From the NCBI RefSeq assembly GCF_001686925.1, contig NZ_LVEN01000027.1, positions 744,001-808,000 on the forward strand: a DNA stretch of 64,000 bases, written 5' to 3'. Of the stretch, positions 1-8,112 are shown in pieces (positions within the stretch are counted from its first letter, which is position 1; every line of letters begins with the position of its first letter). Both the position numbers and the translations under genes were made by a program. Source of the DNA: Flavobacterium piscis. GTDB lineage: Bacteria > Bacteroidota > Bacteroidia > Flavobacteriales > Flavobacteriaceae. The notes under the pieces are model-generated. The model had not been told where the DNA came from. It saw only the letters and a list, made by a program, of their open reading frames with translations, and made no database searches.

Positions 1-392
1 TGCAGATCAAGCACAACAGAAAAAAACCTGCTTTTTTCAGAAACTCTTGCCAATATGTTTCCGGTGTAAGGATCTACAGAGAAAATCTGGTCATTTTTAT
101 CGGCATCAGGTCCGGAAACAATTACAGTTCTTTGAGGATCTTCGTACGTTTGAATACGATCTAACTGAGTGATTTTATATTTTTTCTGAATAGCATTTAC
201 ATAAACATCAACGGGTAATTTTTTTGTTCCGATAGTTGAAACCTGATAAAATTCAGGATTGATAAAAGCATCAATTTCATCTTCAAAAACTAAAATACTT
301 CCGGTAAGTGCCACAATAAACACAATAAGCCCGGACGAAAGTCCGAGCCATAAATGTAAAAAGCCAATATTTTTTTTAAATGTTTTATTCAT
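1..392 (-). CDS. PepSY-associated membrane protein, 3' part outside window
   Basis: An open frame reads leftwards from an ATG at 390-392 to the window edge without a stop, giving about 130 residues. It begins MNKTFKKNIGFLHLWLGLSS, followed by a hydrophobic helix (about residues 10-35) and the segment GSILVFEDEIDAFINP. This is the start expected of the PepSY-TM family (PiuB-like) of inner-membrane proteins, which sit next to siderophore receptors and are thought to help reduce or release iron in the periplasm or to transfer electrons. It lies 42 bp downstream of the TonB receptor gene on the same strand, so the two probably form an iron-regulated operon. Only the N-terminal quarter is visible, so the C-terminal helices cannot be confirmed. 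Confidence 0.75.
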   Translation of the reverse strand, partial: MNKTFKKNIGFLHLWLGLSSGLIVFIVALTGSILVFEDEIDAFINPEFYQVSTIGTKKLPVDVYVNAIQKKYKITQLDRIQTYEDPQRTVIVSGPDADKNDQIFSVDPYTGNILARVSEKSRFFSVVLDL

Positions 393-434
393 ATAAATAA
401 ATACCAAAGAAGAGTTTCTGATAACTTGACTTTC

Positions 435-2879
435 TTAAAAGGAGTAACCAAGAGTTAAAAGCCAGTTGGAAGGCGCCCCGGGAAACAATCGAATATAATC
501 ATAACCACCAACCCAGTAGGTTTTATTCAATATGTTATTGGCATTTACCTGGATTTTAAATTTATTAATGCTGTAATACAATGCCGCATTAAATAAAGTA
601 TAGCCAGGAAGTGTCTGCTGGTCAGTTTGGCTAAGTGTACGTGTGGTTGCAAAATTGCTTCCAAAACCAAGTCCAAAATCTTTCAAAGCTCCTTCAGTAA
701 AATTATAACGTGTCCATAAATTACCCTGCTGGCGTGGAGTATTTGGTTTTTGTCTTCCAATTTCAGATTCAATCGGGCTTTCAGAAATTGCAGCTTCATT
801 ATAAGAATAAGCGGCAGAGATACTCCAGTTTCGTGTAATATTTCCGTTCACATCAATTTCAATACCTTTCGATTCTTCTTCACCTACAGCACGCATTAAA
901 TCAGGATTTGTAGTATCGTTTGCCGGATATAAAGTGTTTTTCTGCTTAATTTTGAAAAGGGCAACCGTTACAAAAAGTCTCTCTTTAAACCACGAAGATT
1001 TTCCTCCAAACTCAATCATATTACTTTCTAACGGATTAAAAGGTCCTCCCGCATTTGGGTTTGATAAAGAAGAAGCCGTTTGTGGGTTATATCCTTTTAC
1101 GTAAGTTCCGTACAAATTAATGTTTGGATTAACGGTATATGTAAGTCCAAAACGGGGTAAAAACGAATGCTGTTTTACTTTGTTTTCATTTGTCTTTTTG
1201 TAGTTTTCCTTATCGCTGTATTCGTCGTAACGCAACCCAATTAAAGCCTGAAATGCACCAAACTTAATATGGTCCTGAAGATAAACTCCGTATAAAGAAT
1301 AAAAAGTAGGATCAAAAGGACGGGCTGCATAAAAATACTTACTCATGTCTTTTAACTGCTGTGACCCAGACGGATTTGTCAGGTCAAAATGCGCCACGTT
1401 TGGCACCGGATTGCCTTTAGAATCCAATAAATAATTGGCTTTATTAGCTGGGTTGTAGGTTGCAATCGATCCTGTATTTGCAGCATTTCTATATCCTGTA
1501 GCCTGCAATTGTGAACCTCCGGCAGGAACTTCCTCCTGTGCATAATCGTAACCTAAAATCAGGTTATGTTCTAATGCTCCGGTTTTGGCTTCGTATTTAA
1601 AAAAGGTCGAAAGATTATCGATATAGCGTTTACGTTTTCGCATAAAAACCTGCATTTCTATAGAAGTAGGAATCGTAGTCCCGTCACCAGCCGATGCATA
1701 TTTATTGGCACCACGATGTTCCAAAAGATCTTCTGTATAACCGGTACGAATGTAAGATCCTGAAAAGGACAAACGATCTGTAAACTGATGATTTAAGGAA
1801 GTCGTGACAATGTATGTTTCTTCATTTAAATAATCGTTGGTAGAATTTAATGAATTGGATATTTTGGTAGAGTATAAAGTATTTTCATAAGTTGATTGTC
1901 CACGATCCAATATACTTTTTGAACTTGTATAAATCAGATCAAAATTGACACTGGTTTTATCATTTGGAAGAAAAGACAGGGAAGGAGCAAGGACAATATT
2001 TTTATCGAATTGTAAATCCCTAAAAGAATTTGCATTTTCGTAGCCTAAGTTCAATCGGTATAAAAGCGATTTATCCTCAGTCAATGGCCCTGTAAAATCG
2101 GCTAAAGCTCTTAAAGTATTAAAACTTCCTGTAGAAAAACTCACGCTGTTTGCAGCCTGATCCAAAGGTTTTTTGGTCACTCTGTTGATGACTCCTCCGG
2201 GAGAAGCGTTTCCAAACAAAGCAGATGAAGGCCCTTTCAAAACTTCAACACGTTCCAGATAATTGGCAAGTGGCTGTTTCCAGAATCCTGTAGAGGTTCG
2301 CATACCATTCAGTAACTGGGTGTTGCTTCCTCCGTTTATTCTAAAACCTCTGATAGAAATATCATCATAAAAAGTAAACTGGCTCACCCCGCTGAAATTT
2401 TTCACCACTTCGCCTACGCGGATAGCACCCTGATCGGCAATTAACTCTTTGGTAGCATACGAAACGGCCTGTGGTAAATCTTTTAAAGCAATTTCTGTTT
2501 TGGCTCCGATAAAAGATTTCGTGTTTTTATATGATTTCTCTTTACGGCCGGTAATTTCTACAGTCTGCAGCGTATTTACGTTTTCCTGTAAAACTATCGA
2601 AACTTCAAGGTTTTCATTTTCATGAAGTTCAACTGTTTTTTCCTGAACAGAAAATCCCATCGAAGAAAAAGATAAAGTATAATTTCCTGGTGTCAGATTA
2701 TTGATTTCAAAATTTCCTTTGTCGTCAGAACTGGTATTTTTTTTAAGGCTTTTAATTGAGACAGAAGCAAAGGAAACAGCTTCATTATTTTCGGAAACAA
2801 TCTTTCCTGTAATTTTGGCATTTTGTGCCAGGCCAATATTAAAAACGGCAAGCAGCATTAAGGAGAATGTAAACTTCAT
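435..2879 (-). CDS. TonB-dependent siderophore receptor
   Basis: An 814-residue outer-membrane receptor. It has a signal peptide (residues 1-18, ending GLAQ), then a carboxypeptidase-regulatory-like beta-sandwich (about 20-100, a Bacteroidota habit), a short TonB-box-like stretch (NTLQTVEITG) and a plug domain (about 120-230: LKDLPQAVSY, ISIRGFRING, LKGPSSALFG, NASPGGVINRVTKKP). The rest is a 22-strand type barrel ending in an aromatic residue (LTLGYSF). The plug motifs are those of the FhuE/FoxA/FpvA siderophore group rather than the SusC group. The substrate is probably a ferric hydroxamate or related siderophore, but the sequence does not fix it. The PepSY protein follows on the same strand. 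A Fur-like inverted repeat lies just upstream of the start. Confidence 0.9.
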   Translation of the reverse strand: MKFTFSLMLLAVFNIGLAQNAKITGKIVSENNEAVSFASVSIKSLKKNTSSDDKGNFEINNLTPGNYTLSFSSMGFSVQEKTVELHENENLEVSIVLQENVNTLQTVEITGRKEKSYKNTKSFIGAKTEIALKDLPQAVSYATKELIADQGAIRVGEVVKNFSGVSQFTFYDDISIRGFRINGGSNTQLLNGMRTSTGFWKQPLANYLERVEVLKGPSSALFGNASPGGVINRVTKKPLDQAANSVSFSTGSFNTLRALADFTGPLTEDKSLLYRLNLGYENANSFRDLQFDKNIVLAPSLSFLPNDKTSVNFDLIYTSSKSILDRGQSTYENTLYSTKISNSLNSTNDYLNEETYIVTTSLNHQFTDRLSFSGSYIRTGYTEDLLEHRGANKYASAGDGTTIPTSIEMQVFMRKRKRYIDNLSTFFKYEAKTGALEHNLILGYDYAQEEVPAGGSQLQATGYRNAANTGSIATYNPANKANYLLDSKGNPVPNVAHFDLTNPSGSQQLKDMSKYFYAARPFDPTFYSLYGVYLQDHIKFGAFQALIGLRYDEYSDKENYKKTNENKVKQHSFLPRFGLTYTVNPNINLYGTYVKGYNPQTASSLSNPNAGGPFNPLESNMIEFGGKSSWFKERLFVTVALFKIKQKNTLYPANDTTNPDLMRAVGEEESKGIEIDVNGNITRNWSISAAYSYNEAAISESPIESEIGRQKPNTPRQQGNLWTRYNFTEGALKDFGLGFGSNFATTRTLSQTDQQTLPGYTLFNAALYYSINKFKIQVNANNILNKTYWVGGYDYIRLFPGAPSNWLLTLGYSF

Positions 2880-2914
2880 GGCGGTTATTTATTTTTGAGA
2901 CTGCAAATCTAGAT

Positions 2915-2937
2915 TTATTTAGATTAATTACAAATAA
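2915..2937. promoter_or_regulatory. Candidate Fur-type operator of the TonB receptor
   Basis: An imperfect inverted repeat, TTATTT-N11-AAATAA, lies 36-58 bp upstream of the receptor start codon. The AT-rich dyad and its position fit a Fur-like iron repressor site, expected for a siderophore receptor. The match was judged by eye, and such dyads are common by chance in AT-rich DNA. Confidence 0.35.
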
Positions 2938-3013
2938 TAAATAAAAAAAATAGTCTGAATTATTTATAATTTATCTGTGAGGTCTCTATAATTGAAGTTT
3001 GGATTCTAAGTGT

Positions 3014-3240
3014 GGTGCTGTCGCATCTGGGAATAACTTTTATTTTTGAATTTTAAATCCATTTAAAAATGAATACGAAAGGGCATTGCTATCCGAAGTA
3101 TATTATATTGCAGGCAGTATATTTCAAGCTTAGGTTTACATTTATATAGACCAGTTGAAAGGTTTGGTAATACAGTTGATTTCTTATTACCATCTACTTT
3201 TTAAGAAAGAAGCTGCAATCGCAGATTATTTTTATTATTG
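3014..3240 (+). pseudogene. Decayed IS6-family transposase remnant
   Basis: GGTGCTGTCGCAT at 3014-3026 resembles the terminal repeat of IS6/IS26-type elements (GG-CTGTTGCAAA style). An ATG at 3069 opens MNTKGHCYPKYIILQAVYF, matching the N-terminal GH-P--II--AV pattern of IS6 transposases, and stops at 3147. In a shifted frame from 3148 the peptide RPVERFGNTVDFLL appears, and in a third frame from 3203 KKEAAIADYF; both are pieces of the IS6 catalytic core region (RAVD-GNTVDF-L...KAA--F). The middle of the gene is deleted and at least two frameshifts are present, so it cannot be active. It marks the border between the iron-uptake genes and the RiPP region. Confidence 0.6.
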
Positions 3241-3390
3241 GTACTTTCTGGATTTCAAGATTTCAATTTTACTTCGTGTATTTTACCTGTTTTTTTTCTA
3301 ATTCCCCAAATATTATTTCGATATACTTTTGATGAAGAAATTAAAAGAAAAATTAATAACAAGAATCAGGTTGGTTAAATAACAAATTAT

Positions 3391-3439
3391 TTTGTCAGCG
3401 TATTTGGCAATTCTATACTTAAAAAAGAAGCTAATTTCC
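3391..3439 (+). promoter_or_regulatory. Shared promoter element, copy 1 (precursor 1)
   Basis: TTTGTCAG (3391-3398), six bases, then TGGCAA (3405-3410), then 14 bases after GGCAATTCTA, then a -7-like GCTAATTTCC (3430-3439). The same layout with the same N14 spacing stands in front of the 6011 gene and precursor 2. The leader to the ATG at 3475 would be about 30 nt. Confidence 0.6.
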
Positions 3440-3474
3440 CCAATGTAAAAAGGAATTAACTAATAATAAGAAAA

Positions 3475-3801
3475 ATGGAATTAACTAACGACCAAAAAAT
3501 TCTGGATGCCATTGTTAAAAAAGCCTGGGAAGATCCAACTTTTAAAAGCAATTTGATAACTAGTCCCGTCGCGACAATAGAAAGTTTTTTAGGACACCCA
3601 ATTCATTTGCCCGAAGGTAAAAATATTGCATTTGTTGATCAGACAGATTCGTCGACAATTTTCATCAACATTCCTGCTGAAGTCAATATGGAAGATGTAG
3701 AATTGAATGAAGAACAGCTTGATCTAGTTGCTGGTGGAGATGGAGATATAACCCCGCCTATCATTATTAAGCCTACCAATCTTTCTGGTAATCTCTTTTA
3801 A
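3475..3801 (+). CDS. NHLP-leader RiPP precursor 1 (Cys-free core)
   Basis: A 108-residue precursor. Residues 1-86 are the nitrile-hydratase-alpha-like leader (KKAWEDPTFKSNLITSP, then LPEGKNIAFVDQTD and INIPAEV), ending in LNEEQLDLVAGG with the double glycine at 87-88. The predicted core, D89-F108, is 20 residues with Thr93, Thr101 and Ser104, several prolines and isoleucines (TPPIIIKP) and no cysteine, so it cannot form lanthionine by itself. ATG 3475 is preceded by the purine stretch AAAAAGGAA. The leader type is that of the NHLP family exported by NHLM transporters, which are present downstream. Which enzyme modifies this core is unknown; the LanM-type dehydratase at 9069 is the only RiPP-modifying enzyme recognised here. 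Confidence 0.85.
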   Translation: MELTNDQKILDAIVKKAWEDPTFKSNLITSPVATIESFLGHPIHLPEGKNIAFVDQTDSSTIFINIPAEVNMEDVELNEEQLDLVAGGDGDITPPIIIKPTNLSGNLF

Positions 3802-3834
3802 TAAAATTAACCTATTGGCAATTTTAAAAATTAA

Positions 3835-3871
3835 AAAACGTACCTATTCCAGAGTTGAATATGTACGTTTT
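3835..3871 (+). terminator. Hairpin between precursor 1 and adenylate cyclase
   Basis: Perfect arms AAAACGTAC (3835-3843) and GTACGTTTT (3863-3871) enclose a 19-nt loop 33 bp after the precursor stop. The right arm ends in a short T run. It probably works as a partial terminator or 3'-end stabiliser, giving much precursor mRNA and less cyclase mRNA. Confidence 0.5.
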
Positions 3872-3896
3872 GATATTTATTAAAACATACATATTC

Positions 3897-5843
3897 ATGA
3901 AAAGAAACATAAATATTGTTTTCTCTGTATTTCTATTATTTAATGGAATGCTGTTTTTTGGTCAATCAAAAACGAAGCAAGAGATCGTGATAAATAGTAA
4001 GAATGCCGATTCCATTCTTAATTTAGGTATGAAAAGTCAGGATGCAGGCAACTATCCAAAATCATTACTGTATTTCGATAAAAGTTTAGTCTTTTATAAG
4101 TCTTTGGGTAAAAGTCGAAAAGTGGGTGATTGTTATAGTTATAAAGCGGTAACTTATTATTATCAAGGAGATTATTCAAATGCTTTGTTCTTTTTTAAGA
4201 AAAGTACCGAGGAATATAAAAAAACAAAATATAAAAAAGGAATCTCTTCGATATTAAATAATATAGGAGGTGTTTATTATTACTTAGGAAATTATCTTAA
4301 TGCCTTAAACTACTACAAACAAGCTATTATTATTCAGCAAGAACTAAACGATACAAAAATGATTGCGGCAACTTCGCAAAATATTGGCGGAATCTATTCG
4401 CAGGTTGAAGACTACCCAAATGCATTAAAATACTATAATAAATCGTATTCCATTTATAAAAACAGTACGGATGTAAAAGCCATATCTCAAAACTTAAATG
4501 CTTCAGGAATCGTTTATATAAAATTACATAATTACGATAAAGCTCAGAAAAATCTGAACCAGGCACTAGTGAATGCAGGTAAAATCAATGACAAACAATT
4601 AAAAATTGAAGTATTATCCAGTTTAGGAGAATTGTTTTTTAAACAATCAAATTTTGAGAGAGCACTATATTACTATAACCTGTCACTTAAATATGCTACT
4701 GAAATTAATAGTTTACAATATATAAGTATCGCAGAAGTTGCCCTTGGAAAAATACTAAACAAATTAAATCAAAACAAAGAAGCAATTGCTAAATGCTTAA
4801 AAGGATATAAGAATGCCGAAAAAATAGGCGCAATGTCAGTTGAAAAAGAGGCTTGTGAGTGTTTGTATAATGCTTATAAGGTTGCCCAAAACGACAAATT
4901 GGCGCTTTATTTTTATGAAAAATCAAATAACTTCAAAGACAGCTTAAAATCTGGAGAAACTTCTAATAAAATGATGATTATGGAGTTTCAGCATCAACAA
5001 TTACTGGATAGCATATCTCATGTAAGGAAAGATCATGTTGTTGAATCCAAGCATAAAGAAGAAGTACAAAAAAAGGAAAAGCAACAAAATATTATTATTA
5101 TCTCTTTGTGTTTTATTGTTCTCATAGCTTTAGGATTATGGAATAGATTAAACTACACGCGAAAATCTAAAATAGCGCTGAAAATAGAAAAAGACCTTTC
5201 TGATGAACTTTTACTCAATATTTTGCCGGAAGAAATAGCACAAGAACTAAAACAAAAGGGTTTTGTGAATGCCCGTGACTTTAATTTAGTTTCTATACTT
5301 TTTTCAGATTTTAAATCCTTTACTCAAACCGCTGAGAAAATGTCTCCTAAAAATTTAGTTGAAGAAATAAATGCCTGTTTCAAAGCTTTTGATTTGATCA
5401 CCGAAAAATACAATATAGAGAAAATCAAAACAATTGGAGACTCTTATATGGCTGCGGGAGGAATACCCAAACCAGATCAACAATCTTTGACAAATATTGT
5501 ATTGGCAGGATTAGAAATGCAGGATTTTATGGCTCAAAGAAAAATTAAGAATGATGCCAGTAATAATCCGGCTTTTGAGATGCGATTAGGTATTCATGCA
5601 GGACCAATTGTAGCGGGTATTGTAGGGATAAAGAAATTTCAATATGATGTATGGGGTGATACTGTAAATACCGCCAGCAGGATTGAAAGCAACGGTATCG
5701 TAGGTAAAGTGAACATCAGTGAATCGCTTTATAATCTTATAAAAAGTGAAGAATGCTTTCGTTTTGAATATCGAGGAAGTATTCAGGCAAAGGGCAAGGG
5801 AGAACTCAAGATGTATTTTGTAGAAAAGGAGATTAATTTTTAA
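3897..5843 (+). CDS. TPR-containing class III adenylate cyclase
   Basis: 648 residues from the ATG at 3897. That start is preferred because it gives a clean signal peptide (MKRNINIVFSVFLLFNGMLF, cut near FFGQ) and because the longer frame from the TTG at 3855 begins inside a hairpin. About five tetratricopeptide repeats occupy residues 35-350, then a coiled segment, one membrane helix (about 398-416) and a cytoplasmic class III cyclase domain (about 460-640). Visible catalytic residues: metal-binding Asp471 (SDFKSFT) and Asp515 (TIGDSYM), purine-selecting Lys511 and Asp584 (YDVWGD), and transition-state Asn591 and Arg595 (NTASR). Lys/Asp at the purine positions indicates ATP, hence cAMP. It lies 95 bp after precursor 1 and may share its promoter. 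Periplasmic TPRs suggest a sensory input. Confidence 0.88.
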   Translation: MKRNINIVFSVFLLFNGMLFFGQSKTKQEIVINSKNADSILNLGMKSQDAGNYPKSLLYFDKSLVFYKSLGKSRKVGDCYSYKAVTYYYQGDYSNALFFFKKSTEEYKKTKYKKGISSILNNIGGVYYYLGNYLNALNYYKQAIIIQQELNDTKMIAATSQNIGGIYSQVEDYPNALKYYNKSYSIYKNSTDVKAISQNLNASGIVYIKLHNYDKAQKNLNQALVNAGKINDKQLKIEVLSSLGELFFKQSNFERALYYYNLSLKYATEINSLQYISIAEVALGKILNKLNQNKEAIAKCLKGYKNAEKIGAMSVEKEACECLYNAYKVAQNDKLALYFYEKSNNFKDSLKSGETSNKMMIMEFQHQQLLDSISHVRKDHVVESKHKEEVQKKEKQQNIIIISLCFIVLIALGLWNRLNYTRKSKIALKIEKDLSDELLLNILPEEIAQELKQKGFVNARDFNLVSILFSDFKSFTQTAEKMSPKNLVEEINACFKAFDLITEKYNIEKIKTIGDSYMAAGGIPKPDQQSLTNIVLAGLEMQDFMAQRKIKNDASNNPAFEMRLGIHAGPIVAGIVGIKKFQYDVWGDTVNTASRIESNGIVGKVNISESLYNLIKSEECFRFEYRGSIQAKGKGELKMYFVEKEINF

Positions 5844-5850
5844 GTTCCTT

Positions 5851-5899
5851 TTTGTCAGTCTATTTGGCAAATTTATAGAAAACCCCCGCTTTATCTTTA
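5851..5899 (+). promoter_or_regulatory. Shared promoter element, copy 2 (6011 gene)
   Basis: TTTGTCAG (5851-5858), six bases, TGGCAAA (5865-5871), and TTTATCTTTA (5890-5899) exactly 14 bases after GGCAAATTTA. TTTGTCA and TGGCAAA form a 7-N7-7 inverted repeat with one mismatch, centred about 43 bp before the expected start of transcription. No good -33 TTG stands at the usual spacing, so an activator seems likely. Confidence 0.65.
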
Positions 5900-6010
5900 T
5901 GATTAAGAAAACTTAGTCTGCTTTAAAATTTGAGACTTTGTATGTAAAAAAACAGACAATAAAAGTTTTTAAAAAAAACACTTTTCAATTTAACAAAAAA
6001 ACATTCAAAT

Positions 6011-7093
6011 ATGAGAACAACAACTTTAGAATATGAAAAAATAGAGGAATTTTTGTATTTAATTCCTTCTTTCCCAAAATCTATAGAAAGATCTTTCTTT
6101 GAAGAAGACGAAATGAAATTGTTTGAAGCTCTCCACGAAAAGGAATTAAAAGAAATATGTGGAGTGAATAAAGAAGATAGTGCAAGGATTGATAATATTC
6201 GTAAGGAATTGACTGAGATTGTAAAGGAATTGTTATCTAAAACTACGGGTTTAGATAATTCTTTTAAAAAATATTTAGCAATAGAGCAAGAAATTGAAAA
6301 TTCCTTTTTAGGGAATCAATATATATATGTAAAACAGCGAACATTAACTGTTAAGGCACTGTATTATCACAAAACTGAAAATTTTGACAAAGCACTTCTT
6401 TTTACATTGGAAGCTACTGCTCTAATCGAATATTTAATAAAACAGGGGATATATACTTTATGCACAAGATGCTTTGAACAAAATAAAAATATATCGAGAA
6501 TATATTTTGCAAGTAATCAAATGAAATTAGGTAATAAAACAGCAAAAAGTTTAATGCTTTATTTGTTTAACGGAGAATACAACGAAGGTTTGTTTGGAAA
6601 TATCTTTAAAAACAATTTCTACTGGAGTAAAAATCCTTATGTAAGAGAGTATTTTGCTCATGAAGCCTTTATAAGTATTGTAGAAAGTACCGTTAAGTCT
6701 AATTTGAATAATCATTTTGATTTTTTGCCAAATGAATGGAACATAGATTTGAATTTTGGAATCGACAATCCTGACAGACAAATAATTTACGATTGGATTT
6801 CTGTAAATAAGCATTTAAAAAATGGCCATTATGAGGAATACTTTGATTTATTAATTTCCTTTTTTCAGCAAGCCTATAATAAACATTATGATATTCTAAA
6901 AATAGCTTTACTGATTGATTTAACAAAACTTGTCATTAAGCTAAATTTTGAAAATAAGGAATTGTTTACCGAAAAAATAAATGACTTTTTTTATCATAAA
7001 ATAATTTCTAATAAGGGCTTATATAATACGTGGATTTCGAACCAATATCTCTATAATCAAGCCAGGTTTTCAATAGAGAAAAGTTTCTTCTAA
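6011..7093 (+). CDS. Uncharacterised helical protein in RiPP cluster
   Basis: 360 residues, not recognised. There is no signal peptide and no membrane helix, so it is probably cytoplasmic. It is rich in Lys, Asn and aromatic residues and looks all-helical; residues about 110-150 (ALYYHKTENFDKALLFTLEATALI) have the spacing of a single TPR-like hairpin. No catalytic motif is evident. It is enclosed by precursors 1 and 2 and has its own copy of the shared promoter element, so it is very likely co-regulated with them. A role in precursor handling, immunity or regulation is possible, but nothing in the sequence decides between these. Confidence 0.75.
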   Translation: MRTTTLEYEKIEEFLYLIPSFPKSIERSFFEEDEMKLFEALHEKELKEICGVNKEDSARIDNIRKELTEIVKELLSKTTGLDNSFKKYLAIEQEIENSFLGNQYIYVKQRTLTVKALYYHKTENFDKALLFTLEATALIEYLIKQGIYTLCTRCFEQNKNISRIYFASNQMKLGNKTAKSLMLYLFNGEYNEGLFGNIFKNNFYWSKNPYVREYFAHEAFISIVESTVKSNLNNHFDFLPNEWNIDLNFGIDNPDRQIIYDWISVNKHLKNGHYEEYFDLLISFFQQAYNKHYDILKIALLIDLTKLVIKLNFENKELFTEKINDFFYHKIISNKGLYNTWISNQYLYNQARFSIEKSFF

Positions 7094-7113
7094 AATATTT
7101 AATAAAAATCAAT

Positions 7114-7171
7114 TTTGTCAGTTTTGGAGTATTATCTGGCAAATTTACACATAAAAGTAGTTTTATCTTTA
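7114..7171 (+). promoter_or_regulatory. Shared promoter element, copy 3 (precursor 2)
   Basis: TTTGTCAG (7114-7121), then TGGCAA (7137-7142), then TTTATCTTTA (7162-7171) again exactly 14 bases after GGCAAATTTA. The gap between the two upstream half-sites is 15 bases here instead of 6, an added 9 bp, close to one helical turn. The leader to the ATG at 7192 is short (about 15 nt). Confidence 0.65.
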
Positions 7172-7191
7172 CATTATAGAAATCAAATACT

Positions 7192-7521
7192 ATGGAAGAC
7201 AGAAAGCAGCAAGTTATACAAAAGGTCATTTCTAAAGCTTGGGAAGACATCAAATTTAGAAAAGAATTATTGGTGAATCCTGTAGAAGCAATAGAAAAAC
7301 TAACAGGTGTTAAGATAGTTTTGCCGGAGGGAAAAGAGTTGGTTGTTGTTGACCAAACAGATAGATCTAAAGTATATGTAAATCTGCCTGCAGAACCAGA
7401 AATAGAGAATCTGGAACTTACAGAAGACCAGCTGGAAGCAATTGCAGGAGGCGAGCAAATGATGTGGAAGAATTTAACAGATTCTTTATTTTCTACACTC
7501 AAAAATTGTATCAGGTTTTAA
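7192..7521 (+). CDS. NHLP-leader RiPP precursor 2 (single-Cys core)
   Basis: 109 residues with an NHLP leader closely parallel to precursor 1 (SKAWEDIKFRKELLVNP, LPEGKELVVVDQTD, VYVNLPAEPE, LTEDQLEAIAGG; Gly-Gly at 86-87). The predicted core, E88-F109, is 22 residues with Thr96, Ser98, Ser101, Thr102 and one cysteine (Cys106), and is amphipathic with a Trp near its start. One Cys with four upstream Ser/Thr would allow a single lanthionine-type ring. The leader resembles precursor 1 more than the triplicated set downstream, so the cluster holds two leader subfamilies. Confidence 0.85.
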   Translation: MEDRKQQVIQKVISKAWEDIKFRKELLVNPVEAIEKLTGVKIVLPEGKELVVVDQTDRSKVYVNLPAEPEIENLELTEDQLEAIAGGEQMMWKNLTDSLFSTLKNCIRF

Positions 7522-7638
7522 AGAATAATTTTTTTAAAAGACTGTGCGGAAATGCAATTTTTTAAAATTGATAAACCTGAAAGCATACAAATTAAGTATA
7601 AACATTAACCTTAAATATAAACCTTAAAATTTAAAATC

Positions 7639-7977
7639 ATGAGTAAAATTCAATTAACAGACGATTCAAAAGTAAAAGTTAGAGAAGTTATCCTTAAATC
7701 TCTTAATGATGCTTCTTTTAAAGAAAGATTGGTAAAAAACCCTAAAGCAGCAATCGCAGAGCTTTATCCTGATCTTATCGAAAGAGAAACAAGAAACATA
7801 GTTGTATTTGATCAAACGGATAAAAATACAATTTATGTAAATGTATCTGCAACGCAATATGTTTTGCTTGATGGAGATTCAGATGCAATCGAATTAACTC
7901 AGGAAGATTTAAATTTAGTAGCTGGTGGAAAAGAGGCAGCGCTAGCTGTAGAAAGTTGTTACTTTTTATCTTGCTAA
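7639..7977 (+). CDS. NHLP-leader lanthipeptide-like precursor 3a
   Basis: 112 residues. The leader has the NHLP pattern (KSLNDASFKERLVKNPKAAI, then IVVFDQTDKNTIYVNV) and ends in LTQEDLNLVAGG with Gly-Gly at 96-97. The predicted 15-residue core is KEAALAVESCYFLSC, with two Ser-Cys pairs (Ser106-Cys107 and Ser111-Cys112). Two Ser and two Cys could give up to two thioether rings after dehydration, though an adjacent Ser-Cys cannot close a ring on itself, so crossing or nested patterns (for example Ser106 to Cys112) would be needed. First of three copies; the dehydratase gene follows the third. The leader lacks the KAWxD motif of precursors 1 and 2. Confidence 0.88.
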   Translation: MSKIQLTDDSKVKVREVILKSLNDASFKERLVKNPKAAIAELYPDLIERETRNIVVFDQTDKNTIYVNVSATQYVLLDGDSDAIELTQEDLNLVAGGKEAALAVESCYFLSC

Positions 7978-8001
7978 ACAAAGAGTTAGTATAAAAAAAT
8001 T

Positions 8002-8046
8002 ATCAATTTTAAGAAATTGTGCTGAATACAATTTTTTAAAATTGAT
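8002..8046 (+). promoter_or_regulatory. Long hairpin between precursor copies 1 and 2
   Basis: Two 19-nt arms (8002-8020 starting ATCAATTTT, and 8028-8046 ending AAAATTGAT) pair throughout with one G-U wobble and enclose the 7-nt loop GCTGAAT. It is AT-rich and lacks a T tract, so it is more likely an mRNA-stabilising or processing element than a strong terminator. Confidence 0.6.
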
Positions 8047-8112
8047 AAACCCAAAAACAATGTACGAGTAGCGACATTAAAAATTAAATATAAATATTAA
8101 AATATTAAAATC

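Noticed and set aside
3405..3439. Sigma-54 promoter suggested by TTGGCA in the shared element
   Set aside because: No GC element follows at the required 5-bp spacing, and a Bacteroidota-type -7 box lies at constant distance instead.
3855..3896. Longer start (TTG) for the adenylate cyclase
   Set aside because: It begins inside the hairpin at 3835-3871, and the ATG at 3897 opens a clean signal peptide.
7008..7502. 164-residue minus-strand frame over precursor 2
   Set aside because: Shadow of two real plus-strand genes; Ser-rich antisense composition.
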